Origin: Candidatus Omnitrophota bacterium
Lineage (GTDB): Bacteria; Omnitrophota; Gorgyraeia; Gygaellales; JAHJCI01
DNA length: 6,208 nucleotides
Direction of reading: 5' to 3'
NCBI GenBank assembly: GCA_018813085.1
Contig: JAHJCI010000133.1
Location: forward strand, 1-6,208
The notes under the pieces are model-generated. The model was not told the DNA's origin. It saw only the letters and a list, made by a program, of their open reading frames with translations, and made no database searches. Made by a program: the position numbers and the translations under genes. Within the stretch, counting starts at the first letter, position 1. Each line of letters starts with the position of its first letter. Positions 1 through 5,259 of the stretch are shown here, piece by piece.

Positions 1-461
1 ACCACGCAGGCAAAATTATAAGCCGGCATTCCGTCGGATTTAATCAGCACCTGATCCTTAATCAGGCTTGCGTCAAAATCGATCTCCCCGCGTATTAAAT
101 CATTTATCTCGATCTTCTCAGGCTGAACTCTAAAAATTATTGCTTCTTTCGGCTTGTTGCTTGCTTCTGATTTCTCAAGATAGGCCTTGTCGCTATCCAG
201 GAGTTTTTGAGCATATTTTCTATATATGTCCAGGCGCTCGCTCTGACAATAGATCTGACCCCAGTCAAGGCCCAGCCAGCTCAGGCTCTGCAGGATTTCA
301 TCCAGGTATTCCTTTTTTGAGCGCTCTTTATCCGTATCCTCGATCCTTAAAATAAACTCGCCCTTCTGGGACTTTGCGTAGAGCCAGTTGAATAAAGCCG
401 TCCTTGCCCCTCCGATATGCAAGTTTCCCGTCGGGGAAGGAGCGAATCTAACCCGTATCAT
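1..461 (-). CDS. gltX: Glutamate--tRNA ligase (GluRS), N-terminal 153 residues; 3' end outside window
   Basis: This gene encodes a cytoplasmic class I aminoacyl-tRNA synthetase that attaches glutamate to tRNA(Glu), using ATP. The visible part covers much of the Rossmann catalytic domain: the FAPSPTG motif at residues 6-12, the HIGG version of the class I HIGH motif at 15-18, RIEDTD at 39-44, QSERLDIY at 73-80, DLIRGE at 121-126 and [13 protein letters not shown] at 139-151. The KLSKR motif and the anticodon-binding domain would lie beyond position 1. The ATG at 461 overlaps the TGA of the upstream gamma subunit gene as ATGA, so translation is probably coupled; an AAGGGA about 13 nt upstream is a weak ribosome binding site. 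Two loops are short for the family: the stretch after GLDWG, and the segment between AYL (93-95) and IFRV (109-112), where most GluRS carry some 30 more residues, often with a Cys cluster. Glu-Q-RS is unlikely because the motifs match GluRS better. The family is clear. Confidence 0.95.
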   Translation of the reverse strand, partial: MIRVRFAPSPTGNLHIGGARTALFNWLYAKSQKGEFILRIEDTDKERSKKEYLDEILQSLSWLGLDWGQIYCQSERLDIYRKYAQKLLDSDKAYLEKSEASNKPKEAIIFRVQPEKIEINDLIRGEIDFDASLIKDQVLIKSDGMPAYNFACV

Positions 462-991
462 CTTGTTATTCTGATCCCTTCTTCGATTGCCTTTTTATTA
501 ATTTTGATAAGATTCTTTTTGCCTGCCGGAGCAATCTCTTCAATCGCGCGAAAAGCAAGCGCCTTGCTGAGCACTTTCTTTTTTTGGATGTAGCCACCCA
601 GGGCCAGCATATTAGCTATTCTAATATTACCTAACTTAATAGCTTCTTCGGTAAAGGGGAAATAAATTTTATTCAAGCCCTCTTTTGGCGGCGTTCTCAA
701 TAAAGAGCTGTTTATTAACAATAACCCTTTATGTTTTAACCTCTGTTTAAACTTTAGCAGTGACGGCTGATTCATGATAATCAGCGTATCTGCCTTCTCG
801 ACATAAGGAGAGAAAATTTCTTCAGAGGAAATAATTACCATACAGTAAGCAGCGCCCCCGCGCACCTCAGCCCCATAAGAAGGAAGCCAGGTAATATTCA
901 AGCCGCCCAATAAAGCTGCCTGTACAATAACCTTGCCCAAAAGCATTATTCCCTGGCCGCCGCTGCCGGCGATTATAATCTTTTCTGTCAT
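458..991 (-). CDS. 2-oxoacid:ferredoxin oxidoreductase, gamma subunit (KorC/VorC-like), 177 aa
   Basis: This is the gamma subunit of a ferredoxin-dependent 2-oxoacid oxidoreductase, which oxidatively decarboxylates a 2-oxoacid to its acyl-CoA, or runs in reverse as a carboxylase. A single POR-gamma domain fills the protein, with the glycine-rich GSGGQGI loop at residues 9-15 and the SYGAEVRGG motif at 38-46; both are typical of KorC/VorC subunits. At 177 residues it has the usual length of a stand-alone gamma subunit. It follows the beta gene with a 1 nt overlap (TAATG), and GGAAG lies 9 nt before the ATG as a good ribosome binding site. Its stop overlaps the gltX start. The family is certain. 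The substrate (2-oxoglutarate, branched-chain 2-oxoacid or other) cannot be read from this subunit, so no symbol is given; korC is the most likely label if the enzyme uses 2-oxoglutarate. Confidence 0.93.
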   Translation of the reverse strand: MTEKIIIAGSGGQGIMLLGKVIVQAALLGGLNITWLPSYGAEVRGGAAYCMVIISSEEIFSPYVEKADTLIIMNQPSLLKFKQRLKHKGLLLINSSLLRTPPKEGLNKIYFPFTEEAIKLGNIRIANMLALGGYIQKKKVLSKALAFRAIEEIAPAGKKNLIKINKKAIEEGIRITR

Positions 992-1719
992 TATTTAATT
1001 CTTCCTACGGGAAATTCCCTGCTCATTACATCACGGATCCAATCCAACGATTGTTTCGCAGACATCTGCCAATACGTAGGGCAGGGAGAAAGCACTTCAA
1101 CCAATGAAAAACCGATATTCTCAACCTGATTACGGAATGCCTGTTTTATCGCACTTTTCGTTTTTAATACCCCTTGGGGAGAATCAAGAGCCACCCGCTC
1201 AATATATTTTACCGCCGTTAATTGTGCCAATAATTCCGAGATTTTAAGAGGATATCCTGTAAGAGAGGCATCGCGGCCTGCCGGGGTAGTAGCTGTCTTC
1301 TGCCCTAATAAAGTAGTCGGCGCCATTTGTCCTCCGGTCATTCCATAAACAGCGTTATTAATAAATACGACCGTCAGATTTTCTCCCCGGTTTGCGGCAT
1401 GAATCGTCTCAGAGGTTCCGATTGCCGCCAGGTCTCCGTCGCCCTGGTAAGTAAAAACGATATTATCCGGCCTGTACCTTTTTATCCCCGTGGCTACTGC
1501 CAGGGCGCGGCCATGGGCAGCCTCACAAACATCAAAATTCCAATAATTATAAGCTATCACCGCGCAGCCAACCGGAGCAATAGCAATCACCTTTTCTCTG
1601 ATATTTAACTCATCCACTATCTCGCTGATAAGCCTGTGAACAATACCATGGCCGCAACCAGCACAGTAGTGCGTTGTTAGCTTATTTAAAGATGTTGGAT
1701 AACTAAAAATTTTTTTCAT
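991..1719 (-). CDS. 2-oxoacid:ferredoxin oxidoreductase, beta subunit (TPP-binding, KorB-like), 242 aa
   Basis: This is the beta subunit carrying the thiamine diphosphate and one [4Fe-4S] cluster that take electrons from the oxoacid. CAGCGHG at residues 19-25 supplies two cluster cysteines (C19, C22); C51 in PVGCAV and C212 in SPCPTYW are the likely other two. The TPP/Mg motif starts with GDGD at 92-95 and continues to the NN at 120-121, followed by YGMTGGQMAPTT at 124-135, a strong signature of the KOR/VOR branch as opposed to pyruvate oxidoreductase. EAAHGRA at 65-71 is also typical. The length of 242 residues is normal. It lies 21 nt after the alpha gene and overlaps the gamma gene by 1 nt, so the catalytic subunits are ordered alpha-beta-gamma. 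The ATG at 1719 has only a distant AAGAAGG. The family is certain and the substrate is not; korB would be the name for a 2-oxoglutarate enzyme. Confidence 0.95.
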   Translation of the reverse strand: MKKIFSYPTSLNKLTTHYCAGCGHGIVHRLISEIVDELNIREKVIAIAPVGCAVIAYNYWNFDVCEAAHGRALAVATGIKRYRPDNIVFTYQGDGDLAAIGTSETIHAANRGENLTVVFINNAVYGMTGGQMAPTTLLGQKTATTPAGRDASLTGYPLKISELLAQLTAVKYIERVALDSPQGVLKTKSAIKQAFRNQVENIGFSLVEVLSPCPTYWQMSAKQSLDWIRDVMSREFPVGRIK

Positions 1720-1740
1720 TGAAATCAGCTCGTGCCTTCT

Positions 1741-2808
1741 TTAAAGCTCTACTTTCTTCTTAAAGAACTTCTTAAGAATTTCTTCTTCTTTGGGAATCCC
1801 TCCCCCGGCCCGGCCAAAAAATTCTACGCTTTTCTTTCTCTCAACCGCAAGCCTGACATCCTCTAGCATCTGGCCATATGACATCTCTAACACTATATAC
1901 CTGCGTACTCCCGGCAGGTTACAAAACGCCTTGAGAGGAAAAGGCCAAAGGCTAATCGGCCGAATAAGCCCCACCTTCATGCCTTTTTTTCTCAAGCCAT
2001 ACATCAGGCCGCGGGCAATTCGCGCCATTGTGCCATAAGCAACAAAAACGGTATGCGCATCTTCGAGGAATAAACCTTCCCAGCTTTGTTCTTGAACCTG
2101 AATCTTTTTATATTTTTTTTGTAAAATTTTATTGATTTCCTCTAATTTTCCTTCGGCTAAGAAAAGTGACCTGATGATATTCGGCGAGCGAGCCTTACAG
2201 CCGGTCAATGCCCATTTTTTTTGCGTTGTGCGTTGCGCGTTTTGCGTTGTGCGTTTTTTTCTTGTGCAATAAATAGGCTCCATCATCTGTCCGAGCATAC
2301 CATCGCCTAAAATGATAACCGGATTTCTATAGCGGTCGGCCAGCTCAAATGCCGAAAACATTAAATCAAACGCCTCCTGCACTGAGGAAGGAGCCAGAAC
2401 TATAGAGTGATAATCACCGTGCCCTCCGCCTTTTGTGGCCTGAAAATAATCTGATTGCGAAGGCGCTATATTCCCCAGCCCGGGCCCGCCGCGCATAATA
2501 TTAACGATTACGCAGGGAAGCTGACAACCGGCAAGATAAGAAATACCTTCCTGCTTAAGGCTTATGCCGGGGCTGGAAGAAGAGGTCATTACCCGGCCGC
2601 CTGCAGCCGAAACCCCTAAGACCATATTTATTGCAGCTAATTCCGACTCCGACTGGATAAATATACGCCCTACTTCAGCCATCCTCTTTGCCATGTAAGC
2701 AGTGAGTTCGTTCTGCGGAGTAATAGGATAGCCGGCATAAAAAACACAGCCGGCCTGAACCGCTCCTTCTGCAATCGCTTCGTTTCCCGTCATCAATACT
2801 TTTTTCAC
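1741..2808 (-). CDS. vorB: 2-oxoacid:ferredoxin oxidoreductase, alpha subunit (VorB/KorA family), 355 aa, with a repeat-encoded linker
   Basis: This is the alpha subunit, which together with beta forms the TPP active site of a ferredoxin-dependent 2-oxoacid oxidoreductase. The N-terminal pyrimidine-binding domain shows GNEAIAEGA at residues 8-16, YPITPQNE at 27-34, SESELAA at 53-59, TSSSSPGISLKQEG at 75-88 and RGGPGLG at 106-112. After GDGMLGQMMEP (168-178) comes a linker, then the C-terminal PFOR domain II with VAYGTMARIA and GLIRPISLWPFP. This pattern matches proteins labelled 3-methyl-2-oxobutanoate dehydrogenase subunit VorB, also called KorA; the real substrate is open. I chose the GTG at 2808 because it gives MKKVLMTGNEA, the usual family start, and has AGAGGT 6 nt upstream. 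A TTG at 2832 would add 8 residues made of repeat DNA. Residues 186-196 (RTTQNAQRTTQ) are encoded by a heptamer array. C-terminal lysines are abundant. Confidence 0.95.
   Translation of the reverse strand: MKKVLMTGNEAIAEGAVQAGCVFYAGYPITPQNELTAYMAKRMAEVGRIFIQSESELAAINMVLGVSAAGGRVMTSSSSPGISLKQEGISYLAGCQLPCVIVNIMRGGPGLGNIAPSQSDYFQATKGGGHGDYHSIVLAPSSVQEAFDLMFSAFELADRYRNPVIILGDGMLGQMMEPIYCTRKKRTTQNAQRTTQKKWALTGCKARSPNIIRSLFLAEGKLEEINKILQKKYKKIQVQEQSWEGLFLEDAHTVFVAYGTMARIARGLMYGLRKKGMKVGLIRPISLWPFPLKAFCNLPGVRRYIVLEMSYGQMLEDVRLAVERKKSVEFFGRAGGGIPKEEEILKKFFKKKVEL
2221..2255 (-). repeat. Tandem heptamer array (5 x AACGCRM) inside the alpha subunit gene
   Basis: Five contiguous 7 bp units, consensus AACGCRM on the coding strand, run without a break. 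The first five bases AACGC are identical in every unit; only the last two vary (AC, AA, GC, AC, AA in coding order). Because 21 is the first common multiple of 7 and 3, the encoded peptide repeats every seven residues: RTTQNAQ then RTTQ. The array is flanked on the coding strand by an A7 run (2254-2260) and an A8 run (2215-2222), each sharing its innermost two A residues with the array or touching it. It falls in the linker between the conserved GDGMLGQMMEP block and the WALTG block, where family members vary in sequence. Confidence 0.9.
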
Positions 2809-2814
2809 AAAATT

Positions 2815-2820
2815 ACCTCT
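2815..2820 (-). promoter_or_regulatory. Ribosome binding site deciding the GTG start of the alpha subunit gene
   Basis: The minus strand reads AGAGGT here, then AATTTT, then GTG at 2808. The 6 nt spacing is ideal and the GTG gives the conserved N-terminus MKKVLMTGNEA. The site directly abuts the GTTAC decamer array that begins at 2821, so folding of the array in mRNA could affect its access; that effect is inference. Confidence 0.8.
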
Positions 2821-2960
2821 TAAGGTTACCAAAGGTTACTATTAGTTACTAAGGCAGAATTTAAACAATATATGCGTTACTAACAGTTACGTCTTTGCAA
2901 CCTATGGTAACCGTTAGTAACAAACTGTCCTTCTGTTTGGATTTAGCAACTGTTAGTAAC
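2821..2960. repeat. GTTAC pentamer array with about 10 bp spacing, forward then inverted, filling the ferredoxin/alpha gap
   Basis: On the plus strand GTTAC starts at 2825, 2835, 2845, 2876 and 2886. The reverse form GTAAC, or its variant GCAAC, starts at 2897, 2907, 2917, 2946 and 2956. Ten elements therefore fall in groups of 3, 2, 3 and 2, spaced 10 bp within groups and 31, 11 and 29 bp between groups, close to whole helical turns. Four 15 bp modules resemble GTTACTAACAGTTAC: 2835-2849 and 2876-2890 (plus orientation), and 2907-2921 and 2946-2960 (minus orientation). The array occupies nearly all of the 157 nt between the ferredoxin stop and the alpha start in an otherwise tightly packed operon, which suggests insertion or expansion. 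I see no ORF in it. Its role (dispersed repeat, binding sites or RNA structure) is unknown. Confidence 0.85.
2876..2921 (-). other. Potential 15 bp mRNA hairpin between inverted repeat modules
   Basis: The modules at 2876-2890 and 2907-2921 are inverted copies differing at one position. In minus-strand RNA the difference becomes a G-U wobble, so all 15 positions can pair around a 16 nt loop. The stem is A/U-rich and no U-tract follows it on the minus strand, so it does not look like a Rho-independent terminator. The module at 2946-2960 can pair with 2876-2890 equally well, giving a competing hairpin. Confidence 0.6.
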
Positions 2961-2965
2961 TATTT

Positions 2966-3172
2966 CTACTTCCACACTTCAATACAGCAATCCGGGCATA
3001 TCAAGGCACACTGCATACAACCCAGGCATTCTTCCCGAATGTCCATAAACTTTACTGGCTTAACGCCAAGAGAATTCAAATCAGTATCAACTTTAATTAA
3101 TTTGCGAGGGCAAAAACTAATACAAAGCAGGCAACTCTTGCATCTTTCCTGGTCAATGGTTATCTTAGGCAT
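2966..3172 (-). CDS. 4Fe-4S ferredoxin-type subunit (delta, KorD-like) of the 2-oxoacid oxidoreductase, 68 aa
   Basis: This is a small cytoplasmic ferredoxin-like subunit that probably passes electrons from the TPP/Fe-S beta subunit to free ferredoxin. It carries two complete CX2CX2CX3CP motifs, C11-C14-C17-C21 and C49-C52-C55-C59, each expected to bind a [4Fe-4S] cluster, separated by a 27-residue spacer. Two extra cysteines, C62 and C63, follow the second motif; their role is unclear. The length fits KOR/VOR delta subunits. The gene starts 13 nt inside the end of dxs, so its translation is probably coupled to dxs; AAGAGA touches the ATG, too close to be a good ribosome binding site, which supports coupling. 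The repeat array separates it from the alpha gene. An independent ferredoxin is possible, but the delta-alpha-beta-gamma order is common for these enzymes. Confidence 0.9.
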   Translation of the reverse strand: MPKITIDQERCKSCLLCISFCPRKLIKVDTDLNSLGVKPVKFMDIREECLGCMQCALICPDCCIEVWK

Positions 3173-4992
3173 TCTCTTATGCTTTTGGCTATTCCTTCTG
3201 CGGTTAAACCATACTTCTCTAATAAGACACTCCTGCTGCCGTGAGGAATGAATTCATCCGGTAACCCAAGCCGCTTTACAGGGCGTTCCAACAACTCTCC
3301 CAACGCTGAACCAAAGCCGCCGCTAGCTATGCCTTCTTCTACGCTAAAAATAAACTTTGTGCTTAGCCTGTTTAACAAATCTCTATCTAACGGCTTTAGG
3401 AATCGAGCATTAATCACTGTACAGGAAATACCTTCTTTTTCCAATAAATTTGCCGCTTCCAGGCTCGGCAGCACCATACTGCCTAAAGCCACTATTGCCG
3501 CATCACTGCCTTCTTTGAGGACCTCTGCTTTAGCTAATTCCAGCCCCAGCCCGGAGGGCAACGAATCCGTAAACGGACAAACAGCCCTGGGATATCTAAT
3601 TGCAACCGGCTTATCAAGGCTTAAAGCAAACTCCAGCATGCGCTGAAATTCAGGCCCGTCTTTGGGTGCCATTATTACTAAATTGGGGATAAGCCTTAAA
3701 TAAGCAAGGTCAAAAGTTCCCTGATGAGTCACGCCGTCTTCTCCGACTACTCCTGCGCGGTCAATCGCCAAGACCAGATTCAGGCCCTGTAAAGCCACAT
3801 CCTCGATAATCTGATCAAAGGCCCGCTGAAGAAATGTAGAATAAATTGCTACTACCGGTTTGAATCCGGCACGCTTTAATCCGGCGGCAAAACAGATTGC
3901 GTGTGATTCGGCAATTCCTACATCGAAAAATCTTTTTGGAAAAGCATCCCTAAAGGAGTCGAGGCCGGTACCTTCTGGCATTGCTGCGGTAACCGCAACA
4001 ATCTTAGGGTCTTTTCTGGCTAATTCCATCAATTTACTGCTAAAAACTTCTGTGTAGCTTCTGCTTACCAGATCTTTCTTGCGCACTTCTGCGGTAGAGA
4101 TATCAAAAGGGGCTGCGCTATGGAACCTTACCGGCTCCTTCTCTGCCGGTAAATAACCTTTTCCTTTAACAGTTACAATATGCAAGAGCCGCGGCCCGTT
4201 GAGTTTAATAATATTTTTCATAGCCGGGATTAATACTTCCAGGTTATGCCCGGCAAGGGGGCCGAAATAACGAAATCCCATTTCCTCAAAAAACATCCCC
4301 GGGACAAACAAGCTCTTAAGCGCCTCTTCGAATTTATCCATCATTCTCAAGATGCGCCGACCTCGCGGAATGCGCGTCTTCAATAAATTCTCCACGGCAT
4401 TGCGAAAACGGTTATATATCGGAAGGGAAATTATTTTATTAATATAATTACTCAAAGCTCCGGCATTGGGGGCAATGCTTAATTCGTTAGTGTTTAAGAT
4501 AACTAAGAGGTTGCTCTTCATCTGCCCTGCATTATTCAAACCCTCGAAACATAGCCCGTTGCTTAGAGAACCGTCCCCGATAACCGCGACAACCTTCTGC
4601 TCTCGGTTATTGACAGCCAGGCCTAAGGCAAGGGATATTGCCGTACCGCTGTGCCCGGTAAGGAAAATGTCATAAATGGATTCTTTAGGGTTAGGAAAGC
4701 CACTTAATCCCTGATATTGACGCAGGGAATCAAAAGCTCTGTTTCTGCCCGTTAAAATCTTATGTGCGTAAGATTGATGCCCGACATCCCAGACAATCTT
4801 ATCTTCTGGCAAATCCAGGCAATAATGTAAAGCCATGGTTAACTCAACGGCACCCAGGCTGGAAGCAAGGTGCCCTCCGGTTGAGGAAACAACCTCGATG
4901 ATGCGCTGGCGAACCTCTTCTGCCAAAAAGCGCAGCTCTTCAATATTCAACCTCTTTAATTCCTTAGGGGAATTAATCTTCTCCAAGTACAT
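3160..4992 (-). CDS. dxs: 1-deoxy-D-xylulose-5-phosphate synthase, 610 aa
   Basis: This TPP enzyme condenses pyruvate and glyceraldehyde 3-phosphate, with loss of CO2, to 1-deoxy-D-xylulose 5-phosphate, the entry step of the MEP isoprenoid pathway; the product also feeds thiamine and pyridoxal synthesis. The three transketolase-like domains are complete. Visible landmarks are GGHLASSLG at 39-47 (H41), WDVGHQSYAHKILTGR at 68-83, the TPP/Mg motif GDG at 139-141 with the ligand N169, E362 in the TPP-activating AESHA motif, then DRAGVVGEDGVTHQGTFD and GLPDEFIPHG near the C-terminus. I chose the ATG at 4992 because AAAGAGGA lies 8 nt upstream and MYLEKINSP is a typical start; an in-frame TTG at 5016 would add 8 residues. 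It overlaps xseB by 20 nt and the ferredoxin gene by 13 nt; ispA, often between xseB and dxs, is absent here. Several usually invariant residues are changed (see findings). Confidence 0.95.
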   Translation of the reverse strand: MYLEKINSPKELKRLNIEELRFLAEEVRQRIIEVVSSTGGHLASSLGAVELTMALHYCLDLPEDKIVWDVGHQSYAHKILTGRNRAFDSLRQYQGLSGFPNPKESIYDIFLTGHSGTAISLALGLAVNNREQKVVAVIGDGSLSNGLCFEGLNNAGQMKSNLLVILNTNELSIAPNAGALSNYINKIISLPIYNRFRNAVENLLKTRIPRGRRILRMMDKFEEALKSLFVPGMFFEEMGFRYFGPLAGHNLEVLIPAMKNIIKLNGPRLLHIVTVKGKGYLPAEKEPVRFHSAAPFDISTAEVRKKDLVSRSYTEVFSSKLMELARKDPKIVAVTAAMPEGTGLDSFRDAFPKRFFDVGIAESHAICFAAGLKRAGFKPVVAIYSTFLQRAFDQIIEDVALQGLNLVLAIDRAGVVGEDGVTHQGTFDLAYLRLIPNLVIMAPKDGPEFQRMLEFALSLDKPVAIRYPRAVCPFTDSLPSGLGLELAKAEVLKEGSDAAIVALGSMVLPSLEAANLLEKEGISCTVINARFLKPLDRDLLNRLSTKFIFSVEEGIASGGFGSALGELLERPVKRLGLPDEFIPHGSRSVLLEKYGLTAEGIAKSIRECLR

Positions 4993-5227
4993 CCTGGCTA
5001 TCCTCTTTAGACTCAAATTCTTCGCTGATGAAGTTTCCTTCTTTTTTCACTAATTTTTCTACTTTCATTTTGGAATCCTTTAGTAATTTAGAACAATTCC
5101 TGGCTAGCTCAATGCCTTCTTCATATTTTTTCAGTGCTTCATCAAGAGAAAGATTTCCTACTTCTAAATCCTGAACTATTTTCTCCAGCCTCTTTAAAGA
5201 CTTCTCAAAATCAATTGCCTTTGTCAT
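4973..5227 (-). CDS. xseB: Exodeoxyribonuclease VII small subunit, 84 aa
   Basis: This is the small subunit of exonuclease VII, a metal-independent, single-strand-specific DNase; several XseB chains bind the coiled-coil region of each XseA. The protein is one XseB domain, with FEKSLKRLEKIV at residues 7-18, LEVGNLSLDEALKKYEEGI at 21-39 and C45 in RNCSKLL, all typical of the family, followed by VEKL at 56-59. The charged tail after residue 60, rich in Glu, Asp and Lys, is unconserved. The length is at the normal size for the family. The ATG at 5227 has AAGGGGG 5 nt upstream. It lies 32 nt after xseA and overlaps the start of dxs by 20 nt, a known arrangement in many bacteria where xseB precedes isoprenoid genes. 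Confidence 0.95.
   Translation of the reverse strand: MTKAIDFEKSLKRLEKIVQDLEVGNLSLDEALKKYEEGIELARNCSKLLKDSKMKVEKLVKKEGNFISEEFESKEDSQDVLGED
5001..5008 (-). promoter_or_regulatory. Ribosome binding site deciding the ATG start of dxs
   Basis: The minus strand reads AAAGAGGA here, inside the 3' end of xseB, 8 nt before the ATG at 4992. It supports that ATG over the in-frame TTG at 5016, which lies upstream of this site. Confidence 0.7.
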
Positions 5228-5232
5228 ATTTT

Positions 5233-5239
5233 CCCCCTT
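5233..5239 (-). promoter_or_regulatory. Ribosome binding site of xseB in a G-rich linker
   Basis: The minus strand reads AAGGGGG here, 5 nt before the ATG at 5227. The 32 nt linker between xseA and xseB holds three G-runs (GGGG, GGG, GGGGG); this site is the last of them. Confidence 0.65.
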
Positions 5240-5259
5240 ATTACCCTAACCCCTGGCTA

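Noticed and set aside
2809..2832. In-frame TTG at 2832 as the start of the alpha subunit gene
   Set aside because: The extra 8 residues come from the repeat array, have no family counterpart, and would lie upstream of the AGAGGT site that fits the GTG at 2808.
2850..2900. Possible internal promoter (TATATT-like -10 in the repeat gap, minus strand)
   Set aside because: The only -35-like element, TTGCAA, is 22 nt away, too far for a standard sigma-70 promoter, and AT-rich repeats give such matches by chance.
2876..2921. Rho-independent terminator at the inverted repeat
   Set aside because: The stem is A/U-rich and not followed by a U-tract in either direction, and downstream genes belong to the same enzyme.
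2221..2960. CRISPR array formed by the repeats
   Set aside because: Units are 7 or about 10-15 bp with degenerate copies and no uniform 30-40 bp spacers, and no cas gene is present.
2895..3251. Plus-strand open frame of 118 codons over the ferredoxin gene and part of the repeat array
   Set aside because: It is antisense to a gene with two intact cluster motifs, resembles no family and its start lies within the repeats.
3248..3646. Plus-strand open frame of 132 codons antisense to dxs
   Set aside because: It mirrors the conserved C-terminal domain of Dxs, with no domain or convincing start of its own.
4993..5016. In-frame TTG at 5016 as the start of dxs
   Set aside because: The AAAGAGGA site at 5001-5008 lies inside that extension and fits the ATG at 4992, which gives the usual MYLEKINSP-like start.
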